A stretch of DNA of 64,000 bases from the NCBI RefSeq assembly GCF_002902905.1, contig NZ_CP026124.1:4092001-4156000 (forward strand). Direction: 5' to 3'. The first letter of the stretch is position 1. Each line of letters starts with the position of its first letter. Under the pieces are notes generated by a model. The model saw only the letters and a list, made by a program, of their open reading frames with translations. It made no database searches and was not told the DNA's origin. A program made the position numbers and the translations under genes. Shown piece by piece: positions 46,102 to 54,738 of the stretch. Source of the stretch: Achromobacter sp. AONIH1 (lineage in GTDB: Bacteria; Pseudomonadota; Gammaproteobacteria; Burkholderiales; Burkholderiaceae_B).

Positions 46102-46156
46102 GACTCGAATCAAACTCGAATCAGACCCGCGCGAGACCCGCGCGAGATCCGCGCCA
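46102..46156. repeat. Five 11-bp tandem units between ABC-F gene and psd
   Basis: GACTCGAATCA, AACTCGAATCA, GACCCGCGCGA (twice) and GATCCGCGCCA follow each other without gaps, a degenerate tandem array ending 19 bp short of the ABC-F stop. It lies in the psd leader on the minus strand. Confidence 0.6.
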
Positions 46157-46175
46157 GGCCGGGCGGCGTGTGGCT

Positions 46176-47807
46176 TCAGGCCGCCTTGGCGGACAGCTTG
46201 GTCTGGTACAGCCAGGCCTTGTAGTCGTCCAGGTCGCCGTCGAAAGGACGCACCTGACCGTCGGCCACGATGATGAACTGGTCGGTGCTGGCGCGCAGCA
46301 GGTGGCGGTCGTGCGAGACCAGCACCAGCGTGCCCTCGAACTGCGCCAGCGCGCTGGTCAGCGCTTCGCGCGTTTCCAGGTCCAGGTGGTTGGTGGGTTC
46401 GTCCAGCAGCAGCAGGTTGGGGCGCTGCCAGACGATCAGCGCCAGCGCCAGCCGCGCCTTCTCGCCGCCGGAGAACGGCGTGATCGGGCTGGTGGCCATG
46501 GCGCCGTTGAAATTGAAACTGCCCAGGAAGTTGCGCAGCTCCTGCTCGCGCACATTGGGCGCGAGCTTGGTCATGTGCCACAGCGGCGATTCGTCGTGGC
46601 GCAGCATCTCGACCTGGTGCTGGGCGAAGTAGCCGATGGACAGGCCCTTGTTGAACTGAGTGTCGCCCGCCAGCGATTGCAGCTCGCCGGCGATGGTCTT
46701 GATGAAGGTCGACTTGCCGGCGCCGTTGATGCCCAACAGGCCGATGCGCTGTCCGGCCTGCAGCGAGAAATTGATGCCGGACACGATGATCTTCTCGGAC
46801 ACGGTCTGCGTATCTTCGTCGATGTTGCGGTAGCCGGCCGACACCGCGTCCATGGTCAGCAGCGGGTTGGGCGCGCGCAGCGGCTCGCGGAACTCGAAGG
46901 AGAACTCGGCGGCGGCGCGCAGCGGCGCCACTTCCTCCATCCGCGCCAGCGCCTTGATGCGGCTCTGCGCCTGGCGCGCCTTGCTGGCCTGGGCCTTGAA
47001 GCGGTCGATGAAGGACTGCAGGTGCGCGCGCTGGCGCATCTGCTTTTCCATCATGCCCTGGGCCAGCACCAGCTGCGCCGCGCGCTGGCGCTCGAACGAC
47101 GAGTAATTGCCGGAATAGCGCCGCAGCTTGCGCTCGTCGATGTGCACCACGACGTTGACCACTTCGTCCAGGAAGTCGCGGTCGTGCGAGATGATGAGCA
47201 GCGTGCCCGGATAGCGCTTGAGCCAGTCCTCCAGCCAGATGATGGCGTCCAGGTCCAGGTGGTTGGTGGGCTCGTCCAGCAGCAGCAGGTCGGACGGGCA
47301 CATCAGCGCCTGCGCCAGGTTCAGGCGCATGCGCCAGCCGCCCGAGAAGCTGGTCAGCGGCAGCCGCATCTGTTCCTGCGTGAAGCCCAGGCCGGTCAGC
47401 AGCTGCTCGGCGCGCGAGTGCGCGGTGTAGGCGTCGGCGTCGGCCAGCGCGGCGTAGATCTCGGCCATGCGCAGGCCGTTCTCGGCGCTTTCCGGTTCGG
47501 CTTCCAGCGCGGCCAGCTCGGCCTCCAGCTGGCGCAGCGTGGCGTCGCCGTCGATGGCGTATTCGATGGCCGGGCGGTCCAGCGCCGGCGTTTCCTGGGC
47601 CACGTGCGCCATGCGCCAGGTGGCCGGGTAGTCCAGGTCGCCCTGGTCGGCGTGCAGCACGCCGCGCAGCAGCGCGAACAGGCTGGACTTGCCGGCGCCG
47701 TTGGCGCCGATGAGGCCGATCTTGTCGCCGGGGTTGAGCAGCAGGTCGGCTTTGTCGAGCAGCGGCTTGACGCCGCGCGCGAGGGAAACTTGTTGGAAGC
47801 GGATCAT
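46176..47807 (-). CDS. ABC-F family ATPase (YheS-like)
   Basis: 543 residues with two complete ATPase domains and no membrane segments. Domain 1: GANGAGKSSLF, SGGWRMRLNLAQAL, LLLDEPTNHLD. Domain 2: GINGAGKSTFI, SGGEKARLALAL, LLLDEPTNHLD. The linker between them is Lys/Arg/Gln-rich with repeated QAS and RIKAL, the P-site tRNA interaction motif region. ABC-F proteins act on ribosomes. ATG 47807 gives the conserved start MIRFQQVSLARG. Confidence 0.93.
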   Translation of the reverse strand: MIRFQQVSLARGVKPLLDKADLLLNPGDKIGLIGANGAGKSSLFALLRGVLHADQGDLDYPATWRMAHVAQETPALDRPAIEYAIDGDATLRQLEAELAALEAEPESAENGLRMAEIYAALADADAYTAHSRAEQLLTGLGFTQEQMRLPLTSFSGGWRMRLNLAQALMCPSDLLLLDEPTNHLDLDAIIWLEDWLKRYPGTLLIISHDRDFLDEVVNVVVHIDERKLRRYSGNYSSFERQRAAQLVLAQGMMEKQMRQRAHLQSFIDRFKAQASKARQAQSRIKALARMEEVAPLRAAAEFSFEFREPLRAPNPLLTMDAVSAGYRNIDEDTQTVSEKIIVSGINFSLQAGQRIGLLGINGAGKSTFIKTIAGELQSLAGDTQFNKGLSIGYFAQHQVEMLRHDESPLWHMTKLAPNVREQELRNFLGSFNFNGAMATSPITPFSGGEKARLALALIVWQRPNLLLLDEPTNHLDLETREALTSALAQFEGTLVLVSHDRHLLRASTDQFIIVADGQVRPFDGDLDDYKAWLYQTKLSAKAA

Positions 47808-48063
47808 GGTCGAAGCGGAAACGGGGGCGGGCCGGCGCGGTACCGCCGCGCGCGACACGGCGCGCGTGGCGGGATGAAGGGCTTGGGGTTCCGGCCTGGA
47901 GTTCAAGCGGCCCGCGCGCGGAACGGCACGGCGCAGGGCCTGGCGCCGCGCCGCGCAGCGCGGCGTCGTGCGCGTGAGGAACCGTATTGTACCGGGCCGG
48001 CGTGGCAATGCCGTTGCAGGGCTGGCGCGGCGGTATGGATGAGGGCGAGCGCGCGGCGCGCGC

Positions 48064-48933
48064 TCAGGCGGCGGCGATGGCAGCGGCCAGCGCCAGCACG
48101 CGTTCGGCTTCGCGCGCGTGCAGGTTTTCCACCAGCGAACCGTCGACCACCGCGACGCCCTGGCCGCTGGCCTGGGCATCGCGCCAGGCCTGCAACCGCT
48201 TGCGCGCGACGGCGATCTCCCCGGGGCTGGGCGCATAGGCCGCGTTGGCGGCGGCGATCTGGCGCGGATGAATCAGCGTCTTGCCGTCGAAGCCCTGGTT
48301 GCGGCCTTGCTCGCAGGCCAGCGCCAGGCCCGCGTCATCGTCCAGGTCCAGGTGCACGCCATCCAAGGCCGCCAGTCCGTGGGCGCGGGCGGCCATGACG
48401 GCCAGCGAACGCGCCAGCAGCGTTTCCTCGCGGCCAGGCGTGTGGCGCGCATGCAGATCCTTGACCAGGTCCGACGTGCCCACGACCAGGGCCGCCAGCC
48501 GGGGATGGCCGGCGATGGCGTCCAGACGCAGAAAGCCCAACGGCGTTTCGCACATGGCCCACAAGGGAAGGTCGGCGGGCGCGCCGGCCGCGTCAAATGC
48601 CCGCGCCAGCGCGTCCAGCTGGGCCGGGCTTTCGACCTTGGGCAGCAGCACGGCGTCGGCGCCGGCGGCGGCGAGGGCGCGCGCGTCGTCCAGTCCCCAC
48701 GGCGTGTCCAGCGCGTTGATGCGCGCCACGCATTCGCGTCGGCCGTAGCCGCCGGCCTGCAAGGCGGCCGCCACCTGCGCGCGCGCCTGTGGCTTGGCGT
48801 CGGGCGCGACCGCGTCCTCCAGGTCCAGGATCAGCACGTCGGCATCCAGGCCTCGGGCCTTGTCGAGCGCGCGGGCGTTGGCGCCGGGCATGTAGAGCGC
48901 GGAGCGGCGGGGGCGGGGCGTGGCGGGATGCAT
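48064..48933 (-). CDS. HpcH/HpaI aldolase/citrate lyase beta-subunit-like protein (CitE-like)
   Basis: 289 residues. LYMPGANARALDKARGLDADVLILDLEDAVAPDAK holds the CoA/metal motifs, followed by VARINALDTPWG, AVLLPKVESPAQL, ALWAMCETPLGF and VVGTSDLVKDL. No citrate lyase alpha or gamma genes are nearby, so a stand-alone malyl-CoA/citramalyl-CoA lyase or thioesterase is more likely. Downstream of an orphan response regulator (25-bp gap, same strand). Confidence 0.88.
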   Translation of the reverse strand: MHPATPRPRRSALYMPGANARALDKARGLDADVLILDLEDAVAPDAKPQARAQVAAALQAGGYGRRECVARINALDTPWGLDDARALAAAGADAVLLPKVESPAQLDALARAFDAAGAPADLPLWAMCETPLGFLRLDAIAGHPRLAALVVGTSDLVKDLHARHTPGREETLLARSLAVMAARAHGLAALDGVHLDLDDDAGLALACEQGRNQGFDGKTLIHPRQIAAANAAYAPSPGEIAVARKRLQAWRDAQASGQGVAVVDGSLVENLHAREAERVLALAAAIAAA

Positions 48934-48957
48934 CGCGGTGTGGCGGGTGTCGCGGAT

Positions 48958-49692
48958 TCAGGCCTTGGCCTTGACGCCGCCCACGATCTGCACGGGCGTG
49001 GTGCAGACGTAGCCGACGCCGTAGACCGTGCGTATGCCCATGTCGCCGCCGGCCAGCGCGCGCAGCTTGCGGCGCAGCCGGTGCATGTGGGCATCGAGGC
49101 GGTGGGTATCGTAGGCCTCGGCGCTGGCGCCCAGCGCCTCGACCAGGCGGCCGCGCGTCAGCGGCAGCGGCGCGGCCTGGATCAGCGCGCCGAGCAGGCG
49201 GCTTTCGGTGTCGGTGATGTCGACGTTGACCCGCGTCGGCGACAGCAGCTGGCGACGCGCCGGATCGAAGCGCCACACGCCTTCGGCGCGCGCGGGATCG
49301 GGCGACGGCACGACCCGCAGGCGGCGCGACAGCGACACCAGCGTGGCGCCCAGCTCGGCCAGGTTGACGGGCTTGGTCAGGTAGTGGTCGGCGCCCAGGC
49401 TTAGGCCCGAGACCTTGTCCTCGCTGAGCAGGCGGCCGGTCAGCATGATGATGCCCATGGCCGGATAGGTGGTGCGCAGATGCGAGACGCGACTCAGGCC
49501 GTCGCCGTCGGGCAGCATCGCGTCCAGCACCAGGATGCCCGGCGTCACGGCCAGCAGCAGCTGGTCCAGTTCGGACAGCGAGCCCGCGGTGAGGATGGCT
49601 TCGCCCAGGCCGAGTTCCTGGATGTACTCGGCGATGGTGTCGCGCCAGTCCCCATGATCGTCGACGATGATGATGGTCACGGCGCCGGACAA
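48958..49692 (-). CDS. OmpR-like response regulator, orphan
   Basis: 244 residues. REC domain: IIIVDDHGDWRDTI, phosphoacceptor Asp in LVLDAMLPDGDG (about residue 56), Lys in DHYLTKPVN. The C-terminal winged helix includes ALGASAEAYDTHRLDAHMHRLRRKLRAL and VYGVGYVC. No histidine kinase is adjacent, so its partner is encoded elsewhere. A similar unpaired layout is common in Bordetella-type genomes. Confidence 0.88.
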   Translation of the reverse strand: MSGAVTIIIVDDHGDWRDTIAEYIQELGLGEAILTAGSLSELDQLLLAVTPGILVLDAMLPDGDGLSRVSHLRTTYPAMGIIMLTGRLLSEDKVSGLSLGADHYLTKPVNLAELGATLVSLSRRLRVVPSPDPARAEGVWRFDPARRQLLSPTRVNVDITDTESRLLGALIQAAPLPLTRGRLVEALGASAEAYDTHRLDAHMHRLRRKLRALAGGDMGIRTVYGVGYVCTTPVQIVGGVKAKA

Positions 49693-49982
49693 GCTAGCGA
49701 TGTGGCCGACGTGGCGTAACGCGCTCCCATGGCAAACACTCTTTCCGCTCCTTTCATGCCTGCGTTCTTATTTATTGGATTGGGATGTCCCGCACGCTCG
49801 ATGGCAGCCGGGCCGCGCTCGCGACGCGCTCCGGTTTTGACGCAAGCGGAGAATATCATCAACGCCACCGGGGCGACGCGACGAAAATCAAGCCTGCGGG
49901 CCATGAACGGGATTGTCCCGGATTGCTCAAAAAATGACCAGTCCGGCGAGCAGGCTGCGCAGGGCCGCCCGCCGGCGCTTGC
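49693..49982. other. Non-coding stretch upstream of the orphan response regulator
   Basis: 290 bp with no credible gene. Part is AT-richer (around 49750-49790) and probably holds the promoter of the minus-strand regulator; no clear -35/-10 pair or operator was identified. Confidence 0.5.
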
Positions 49983-50021
49983 CGCCCGCCTTATCCACAG
50001 AAACTGTGGATAAGGCGGGCG
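49983..50021. repeat. Long perfect hairpin carrying two opposed DnaA-box sequences
   Basis: Arms of 18 bp pair perfectly around an AAA loop. Each arm contains TTATCCACA (49991-49999 plus; 50005-50013 minus), the consensus DnaA box. It lies 11 bp after the stop of the minus-strand gene at 50032, so it may simply be a transcription stop or stabilising hairpin; no T run follows. Confidence 0.8.
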
Positions 50022-50031
50022 CTTCCTGTCT

Positions 50032-50523
50032 TCATCCGGGCAGCCGTTCGATCGGCACGCCCGGCGGTATCTTGCGCATCCGGTCGCGTTCGATGCGCTG
50101 CGGCGCGAAACGCGTCTTGCGCGACGCGGCATTCTGCAGCAGCACCGACAGCACGGAGCCCTTGTCCTGGATCCAGTGCGTCTTGCCGCGCAACAATTTC
50201 ATGGCGTTGTCCGCGGTGCCCAGCTTGTAGGTCATGGCGTTGATCTCCACCGACTGTTTGCCGTTGAAGGCCGAGCCGTCCTGTTCGGTGAGGGCGGCGG
50301 CGTCCAGATTGCTGCTTTCATGATCCACGCGATAAATAAACTTCAGTCCGCTGAACGGATCCTGCACGACGATCAGCTTGTCCGAGCCGGATATGTCGGA
50401 CAGCATGCCGATGACCGTGGACTCGACCAGCTGGTTGCCCCGCTGTTCCTCGGTATAAATAAAGATGCTGTGGCGGACGGCGGCCTGGGCCGCCGCGGCC
50501 GTGGCGGGGGTAGTACGGTTCAT
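50032..50523 (-). CDS. Hypothetical protein, about 163 residues
   Basis: I do not recognise this family. The N-terminus is Ala/Thr-rich (MNRTTPATAAAAQAAVRH), the middle predicts strands (SIFIYTEE, KLIVVQDPFSGLKFIYRVD) and the C-terminus is basic (KTRFAPQRIERDRMRKIPPG). There is no signal peptide or membrane segment. ATG 50523 is preferred to an upstream TTG. It has moderately lower GC than neighbours and stands alone. The coding prediction is supported by protein-like composition. Confidence 0.6.
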   Translation of the reverse strand: MNRTTPATAAAAQAAVRHSIFIYTEEQRGNQLVESTVIGMLSDISGSDKLIVVQDPFSGLKFIYRVDHESSNLDAAALTEQDGSAFNGKQSVEINAMTYKLGTADNAMKLLRGKTHWIQDKGSVLSVLLQNAASRKTRFAPQRIERDRMRKIPPGVPIERLPG

Positions 50524-50852
50524 GCCTGGCTTGATCAATGCGGGGCGGGCGCCGCGGCGTCCGCTGCCCGGTATCGGGTTAACGGCGCGTGGGGGGATGA
50601 ACTTGAGCGTTCTTGGGGAAAAATCTCCATGCCGCGCCCGCGCCGCGGCGGGGGGATGCGCGGGACGGTCCGGCGCGATGGCGGCGTGCTCAGGTCCGCC
50701 TGGAGGACCACACGATTGATACTGAGTGTATCAAATGCATGATGAAGTAACGGCGGGTGCGCGGCCGGGTGGAAACCGGCGTTCGGGCGCATGCGGATTG
50801 CGCGAGGAGCATCTGGCTTGTCGTATGGAATTCGCGGGGGCATCATGCGCCG
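50524..50852. other. Divergent non-coding region with a 7-bp palindrome
   Basis: 329 bp between the hypothetical gene and the DAO-type oxidoreductase. The only notable element is TTGATAC-TGAGT-GTATCAA at 50716-50734, listed separately. The rest is GC-rich with no ORF I would call. Confidence 0.55.
50716..50734. promoter_or_regulatory. Candidate operator upstream of the DAO oxidoreductase
   Basis: TTGATAC-N5-GTATCAA is a perfect 7-bp inverted repeat in an AT-richer patch, about 120 bp before the ATG at 50853. Its form fits a GntR- or TetR-type dimer. The regulator is not in the adjacent genes. Confidence 0.4.
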
Positions 50853-52091
50853 ATGAAAAATACCGATGTGATTGTCCTGGGCGCCGGCATCGTGGGCGTG
50901 AGCGTCGCCCTGCACCTGGCCGCGCGCGGGCGCGCGGTGACGCTGGTGGACCGGCGCGGTCCCGGCGAAGAGACCAGCTACGGCAACGCCGGGCTGATCG
51001 AGCGCGCCAGCGTGATTCCCTATGCCTTTCCGCGCGACCTGCGCAGCCTGCTGCGCTACGCGCTGAACAATCGGCCCGACGTGCGCTATCACCCCCGCTT
51101 CCTGCCGCGCGTCGCGCCCTGGCTGGCGCGCTATTGGTGGCATTCGGCGCCGTCGCGGCTGGCGCGGGCCGCGCGGGCCATGCTGCCGCTGATCGAGCGC
51201 AGCGTGGCCGAGCATGACGCGCTCAAGGACGAGGCAGGCATCGCCGGCCTGTTCCGCCGCACGGGCTGGATCGACGGCGCGCGCAGCCAGGCGGGCCTGG
51301 ATCAGGCCGCCGCCGAGGCCGCCTCGCTGTCGTCCTACGGCTTGAAGCATCAGGTGCTGGACCGCCAGGCGCTGACGGCGCTGGAGCCGGCCCTGTCCGA
51401 GCGCATGGTCGGTGGGGTCCATTGGCTGGACCCGGTCAATGTGTCGGATCCGGGAGCGGTCACGCGCGGCTATGCGGCCCTGCTGCAGCGGCGCGGCGGG
51501 GTGTTCGTGAACGGCGACGCGCGCAGCCTGCGGCAGGATGGCGGCGGCTGGCGGGTGGACACCGCCGACGGCCCGCTGCGGGCGCGCGAGGCGGTGGTGG
51601 CGTTGGGCCCCTGGTCCACCGATGTGCTCCGGCCGCTGGGCTATCGCGTGCCGATGGCGGTCAAGCGCGGCTATCACCAGCATTTCGCGCTGGAACGGGG
51701 CGCGGCGCTGACGCGGCCGGTGGCCGATATCGACAATGGTTTCGTGATGACGCCCATGACGCTGGGACTGCGCCTGACGACGGGCGCCGAGTTCGCCTCG
51801 CGCGACGCGCCGCCGACGCCGGTGCAGATCGGCCGGGTCCGCGCGCTGGCGGGACAGCTGGTGCCTCTGGGCGCGGCGGTGGAAGCGCAGCCCTGGATGG
51901 GCTGCCGGCCCTGCATGCCGGACATGCGTCCGGTGATCGGCCCGGCGCCGAACCACGCGGGGCTATGGCTGTCGTTCGGCCACGCGCATCATGGTTTCAC
52001 GCTGGGCCCCGTGACCGGCCGGCTGCTGGCCAGCCTGATCACGGGCGAGGCGCCGGACATGGATCCGGCGCCCTACGCGCTGCGCCGTTGA
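50853..52091 (+). CDS. FAD-dependent oxidoreductase, D-amino-acid dehydrogenase-like
   Basis: 412 residues, DAO fold. DVIVLGAGIVGVSVALHLAARGRAVTLVDRR is the FAD Rossmann motif (residues 5-35), followed by EETSYGNAGLIERASVIPYAFPRD, typical of DadA-like dehydrogenases. The C-terminus has GCRPCMPDMRPVIGPAPNHAGLWLSFGHAHHGFTLGP, a second FAD-binding region. The frame is open to 50757 but homology begins at ATG 50853. Oxidation of a D-amino acid or secondary amine is likely; the exact substrate is unknown. Confidence 0.87.
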   Translation: MKNTDVIVLGAGIVGVSVALHLAARGRAVTLVDRRGPGEETSYGNAGLIERASVIPYAFPRDLRSLLRYALNNRPDVRYHPRFLPRVAPWLARYWWHSAPSRLARAARAMLPLIERSVAEHDALKDEAGIAGLFRRTGWIDGARSQAGLDQAAAEAASLSSYGLKHQVLDRQALTALEPALSERMVGGVHWLDPVNVSDPGAVTRGYAALLQRRGGVFVNGDARSLRQDGGGWRVDTADGPLRAREAVVALGPWSTDVLRPLGYRVPMAVKRGYHQHFALERGAALTRPVADIDNGFVMTPMTLGLRLTTGAEFASRDAPPTPVQIGRVRALAGQLVPLGAAVEAQPWMGCRPCMPDMRPVIGPAPNHAGLWLSFGHAHHGFTLGPVTGRLLASLITGEAPDMDPAPYALRR

Positions 52092-52112
52092 GGCGCGGCG
52101 CGGGGTGGCGCG

Positions 52113-53246
52113 TCAGGCCTTGCCGGCGCGCGCTTCGCGGCGCTGGCGCACCGCCTTGGCCAGCGTGTCCAGCACCGGCGCGGTCTGCGACCAGCCCAGG
52201 CAGGCGTCGGTGATCGACACGCCGGGGCGCAGCGGCTGGCCGGGGGTGAGATCCTGGCGGCCTTCCTCGAGATGGCTTTCGATCATCACGCCGGTGATGC
52301 GCGCGTCGCCGCCGGCCAGCTGCGCGGCCACGTCCTGCGCGACCTCGACCTGGCGTAGGTGCGACTTGTTGGAATTGGCGTGCGAGAAGTCGATCATGAC
52401 CTGCTCGCGCTGGCCGGCCTTGCGCAGCACCGCGCAACAGGCGTCCACGCTGGCTGCGTCGTAGTTGGGGCCCTGCTTGCCGCCGCGCAGGATCACGTGC
52501 GTGTCCTGGTTGCCGCGGGTTTCGAAGATGGCGGCCATGCCCATCTTGGTCATGCCCATGAAGGCGTGCTTGGCGCTGGCGGCGACCATCGCGTCGGCGG
52601 CGATCTGCACGCCGCCGTCGGTGCCGTTCTTGAAGCCCAGCGGGCAGCTCAGGCCGGAGCTGAGCTGGCGGTGGCTCGGGCTTTCGGTGGTGCGCGCGCC
52701 GATGGCGCCCCAGGCGATCAGGTCGGCGATGTACTGCGGGCTGAGCAGGTCCAGGAATTCGGTGGCGATCGGCAGGCCCAGGCCGCTGACGTCCAGCAGC
52801 AGCTCGCGCGCTCGGCGCAGGCCTTCGTTGATGCGGAAGCTGCCGTCCAGGCGCGGGTCATTGATGTAGCCCTTCCAGCCCACGGTGGTGCGGGGCTTTT
52901 CGAAGTACACGCGCATGACGATGAGCAGATCCTGGCGATGCTGGTCGGCGGCGGCGCGCAGCAGGCGGGCGTACTGCATGGCCTGGCCGTGATCGTGGAT
53001 GGAGCAGGGGCCGACCACGATGATCAGGCGGTCGTCGCGGCCGTGCAGCACGTCGGCGATCTCGGTCCGGCTGCGTTCGACCAGCGTCTGGATCTCGTCC
53101 GAGACCGGCAGTTCGTCCTGCAACAGCGCGGGCGAGATCAACGGGCGCACGGCGGCGATGCGGGTGTCGTCGATGCGGGTGATGTCCTGGGTGGAATCGG
53201 CCGCGCCGACCTCGCGGTCGTGCAGGGGATCGTCAATGCGGGTCAA
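52113..53246 (-). CDS. aroG: 3-deoxy-7-phosphoheptulonate (DAHP) synthase, class I
   Basis: 377 residues, the AroF/AroG/AroH type that condenses phosphoenolpyruvate and erythrose 4-phosphate in aromatic amino acid synthesis. Visible motifs: VVGPCSIHD, YFEKPRTTVGWKGYINDP, GARTTESPSHRQLSSGLSCPLGFKNGTDG, MIDFSHANSNK and GVMIESHLEEGRQ. The start is TTG 53246 with GGAG 6 bases before it; an unusual start codon. The N-terminal 40 residues before the family core are longer than in E. coli. Feedback class (Phe, Tyr or Trp) cannot be read from the sequence, so the symbol is provisional. Confidence 0.92.
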   Translation of the reverse strand: MTRIDDPLHDREVGAADSTQDITRIDDTRIAAVRPLISPALLQDELPVSDEIQTLVERSRTEIADVLHGRDDRLIIVVGPCSIHDHGQAMQYARLLRAAADQHRQDLLIVMRVYFEKPRTTVGWKGYINDPRLDGSFRINEGLRRARELLLDVSGLGLPIATEFLDLLSPQYIADLIAWGAIGARTTESPSHRQLSSGLSCPLGFKNGTDGGVQIAADAMVAASAKHAFMGMTKMGMAAIFETRGNQDTHVILRGGKQGPNYDAASVDACCAVLRKAGQREQVMIDFSHANSNKSHLRQVEVAQDVAAQLAGGDARITGVMIESHLEEGRQDLTPGQPLRPGVSITDACLGWSQTAPVLDTLAKAVRQRREARAGKA

Positions 53247-53496
53247 GGGAAGCTCCGTGCCATAGATGCGGAAAGACCGCCATTATCGCACCCCCGACCG
53301 CCCGAAGGTTGCCATCCTCCGTCCTAGGGCGCGGGCCGGCAAGCGCCGCACCATCGGCCAAGCGTACGCCTTCAGTCCCGAATTTAAGCCTATCAGCACT
53401 GAATTTGCATTAACCCGTCGGCACGGCGGACACGGCGCGCGCGGATGCCGTAGCATTGGGGGCAGACTAGATACGCAGGCTCCAGGACAGCGCACG

Positions 53497-54717
53497 ATGC
53501 CCAAGACCGAAGCCGGCCCCGCCCGCCGCATCCTCCTGGTCGAGGATCATCCGGTCGAGCGCGCCTATCTGCAGAATATGCTCCTGGCGCTGGGCTGCCG
53601 TCGCGTCGCGGGCGTGGGCAGCGGCGCCGAGGCGCTGGCGGCCCTGACGCGCCAGTCCTACGACGTGCTGATCAGCGACATCGCCATGGGCGAGGGCGGC
53701 GGCACCCGCCTGCCCAACGAGCTGCGCAGGCTCAAGGACGCGGGCCGCCTGAAGCGCATGCCGCCCATCATCTGGATCAGCAATCTCAGCGACGAGCTGC
53801 GGCATTCGCATGTGCGGCTGGCCCTGCAGGCCGGCTGCCCGTCGGCGCAGGCGCTGGCCAAGCCGGTGTCGCGCTCGGTCATGCAGCAGGCGTTGAAGAC
53901 GGCGCTGCACGATATCGACGATCCCGACCTGTCAGGCCGCGCCTCGGCCGGCCCGGCCCCCACGCGGGCCGAGCTGCGGCGCGCGCTGGGCACGGGCGAG
54001 GGCATGAGCGTGGTGCTGCAGCCGCAGCTCAATCTCACCACCGGCCGCATGGTGTCGGCCGAGGCGCTGTCGCGCTGGGACCATCCGACGCTGGGCACGA
54101 TCGCGGCCGGCGATTTCGTGCCGGCCGCGCACAGGCTGGGGCTGGACCGGGTGCTGTTCGAGCGGGTCGCGGGACAGGTGCTGGAGGTGCTGCGCCGCAT
54201 GCGCGGCGAGCGCATCGAGGTGCCCATCGCCATCAATGCCTCGGCGGCCACCTTGTGCTCCCCGGACCTGCCGGCGCAACTGGAGCAGCTGGTGGCGCGG
54301 GCGGGGCTGCCGGCGCGGCTGGTGAAAGTGGAGCTGACCGAGGACGAGCCCGTGAAGGATTGGCTTGCGTTGTCCTCGGTGCTGAACCTGCTGCGGGTGC
54401 GCGGCTTCGAGCTGGCGATGGACGATTTCGGCGCCGGCATCGCGTCCATGCGGCTGTTTTCCGCCATGCCCTTCACCGAGCTGAAGATCGACCGCGACTT
54501 CATCGTCCACATGCATCGCGAGCCGGCCTCGCGCGCCGTGGTGGCGGCCGCCATCGAAATGGGGCGGGCGCTGGGCCGCCGCGTGATCGCCGAGGGCGTG
54601 GAGCAGGAGCGCGACATCCTGCTGCTGCGCGAGCTGGGCTGCGAGCTGGCCCAGGGTTTCGGCATCTCGCCGCCGCTCGCGCCCGACGCCTTCATCGCGT
54701 TCCGGCGCCAGCACTGA
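53497..54717 (+). CDS. Response regulator with EAL (c-di-GMP phosphodiesterase) output
   Basis: 406 residues. REC domain: ILLVEDHPVERAYL, phosphoacceptor Asp in VLISDIAMGEGGG, Lys in ALAKPVS (residues about 10-145). EAL domain (about 165-400): VLQPQLNL, SAEALSRWDHP (the EAL signature), AINASA, ELTEDEP, MDDFGAGIASMRL, LKIDRDFI, AEGVEQ and QGFGIS. Metal and catalytic residues look complete, so it should hydrolyse c-di-GMP. No sensor kinase is adjacent. The frame is open from 53266; homology starts at ATG 53497. Confidence 0.92.
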   Translation: MPKTEAGPARRILLVEDHPVERAYLQNMLLALGCRRVAGVGSGAEALAALTRQSYDVLISDIAMGEGGGTRLPNELRRLKDAGRLKRMPPIIWISNLSDELRHSHVRLALQAGCPSAQALAKPVSRSVMQQALKTALHDIDDPDLSGRASAGPAPTRAELRRALGTGEGMSVVLQPQLNLTTGRMVSAEALSRWDHPTLGTIAAGDFVPAAHRLGLDRVLFERVAGQVLEVLRRMRGERIEVPIAINASAATLCSPDLPAQLEQLVARAGLPARLVKVELTEDEPVKDWLALSSVLNLLRVRGFELAMDDFGAGIASMRLFSAMPFTELKIDRDFIVHMHREPASRAVVAAAIEMGRALGRRVIAEGVEQERDILLLRELGCELAQGFGISPPLAPDAFIAFRRQH

Positions 54718-54738
54718 GGCCGGCGCCGCAAGCCGGCG

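Noticed and set aside
49983..50021. Possible chromosomal replication origin
   Set aside because: Only two DnaA boxes, forced by one palindrome, with no further boxes, no AT-rich unwinding region and no dnaA, dnaN or gidA genes nearby.
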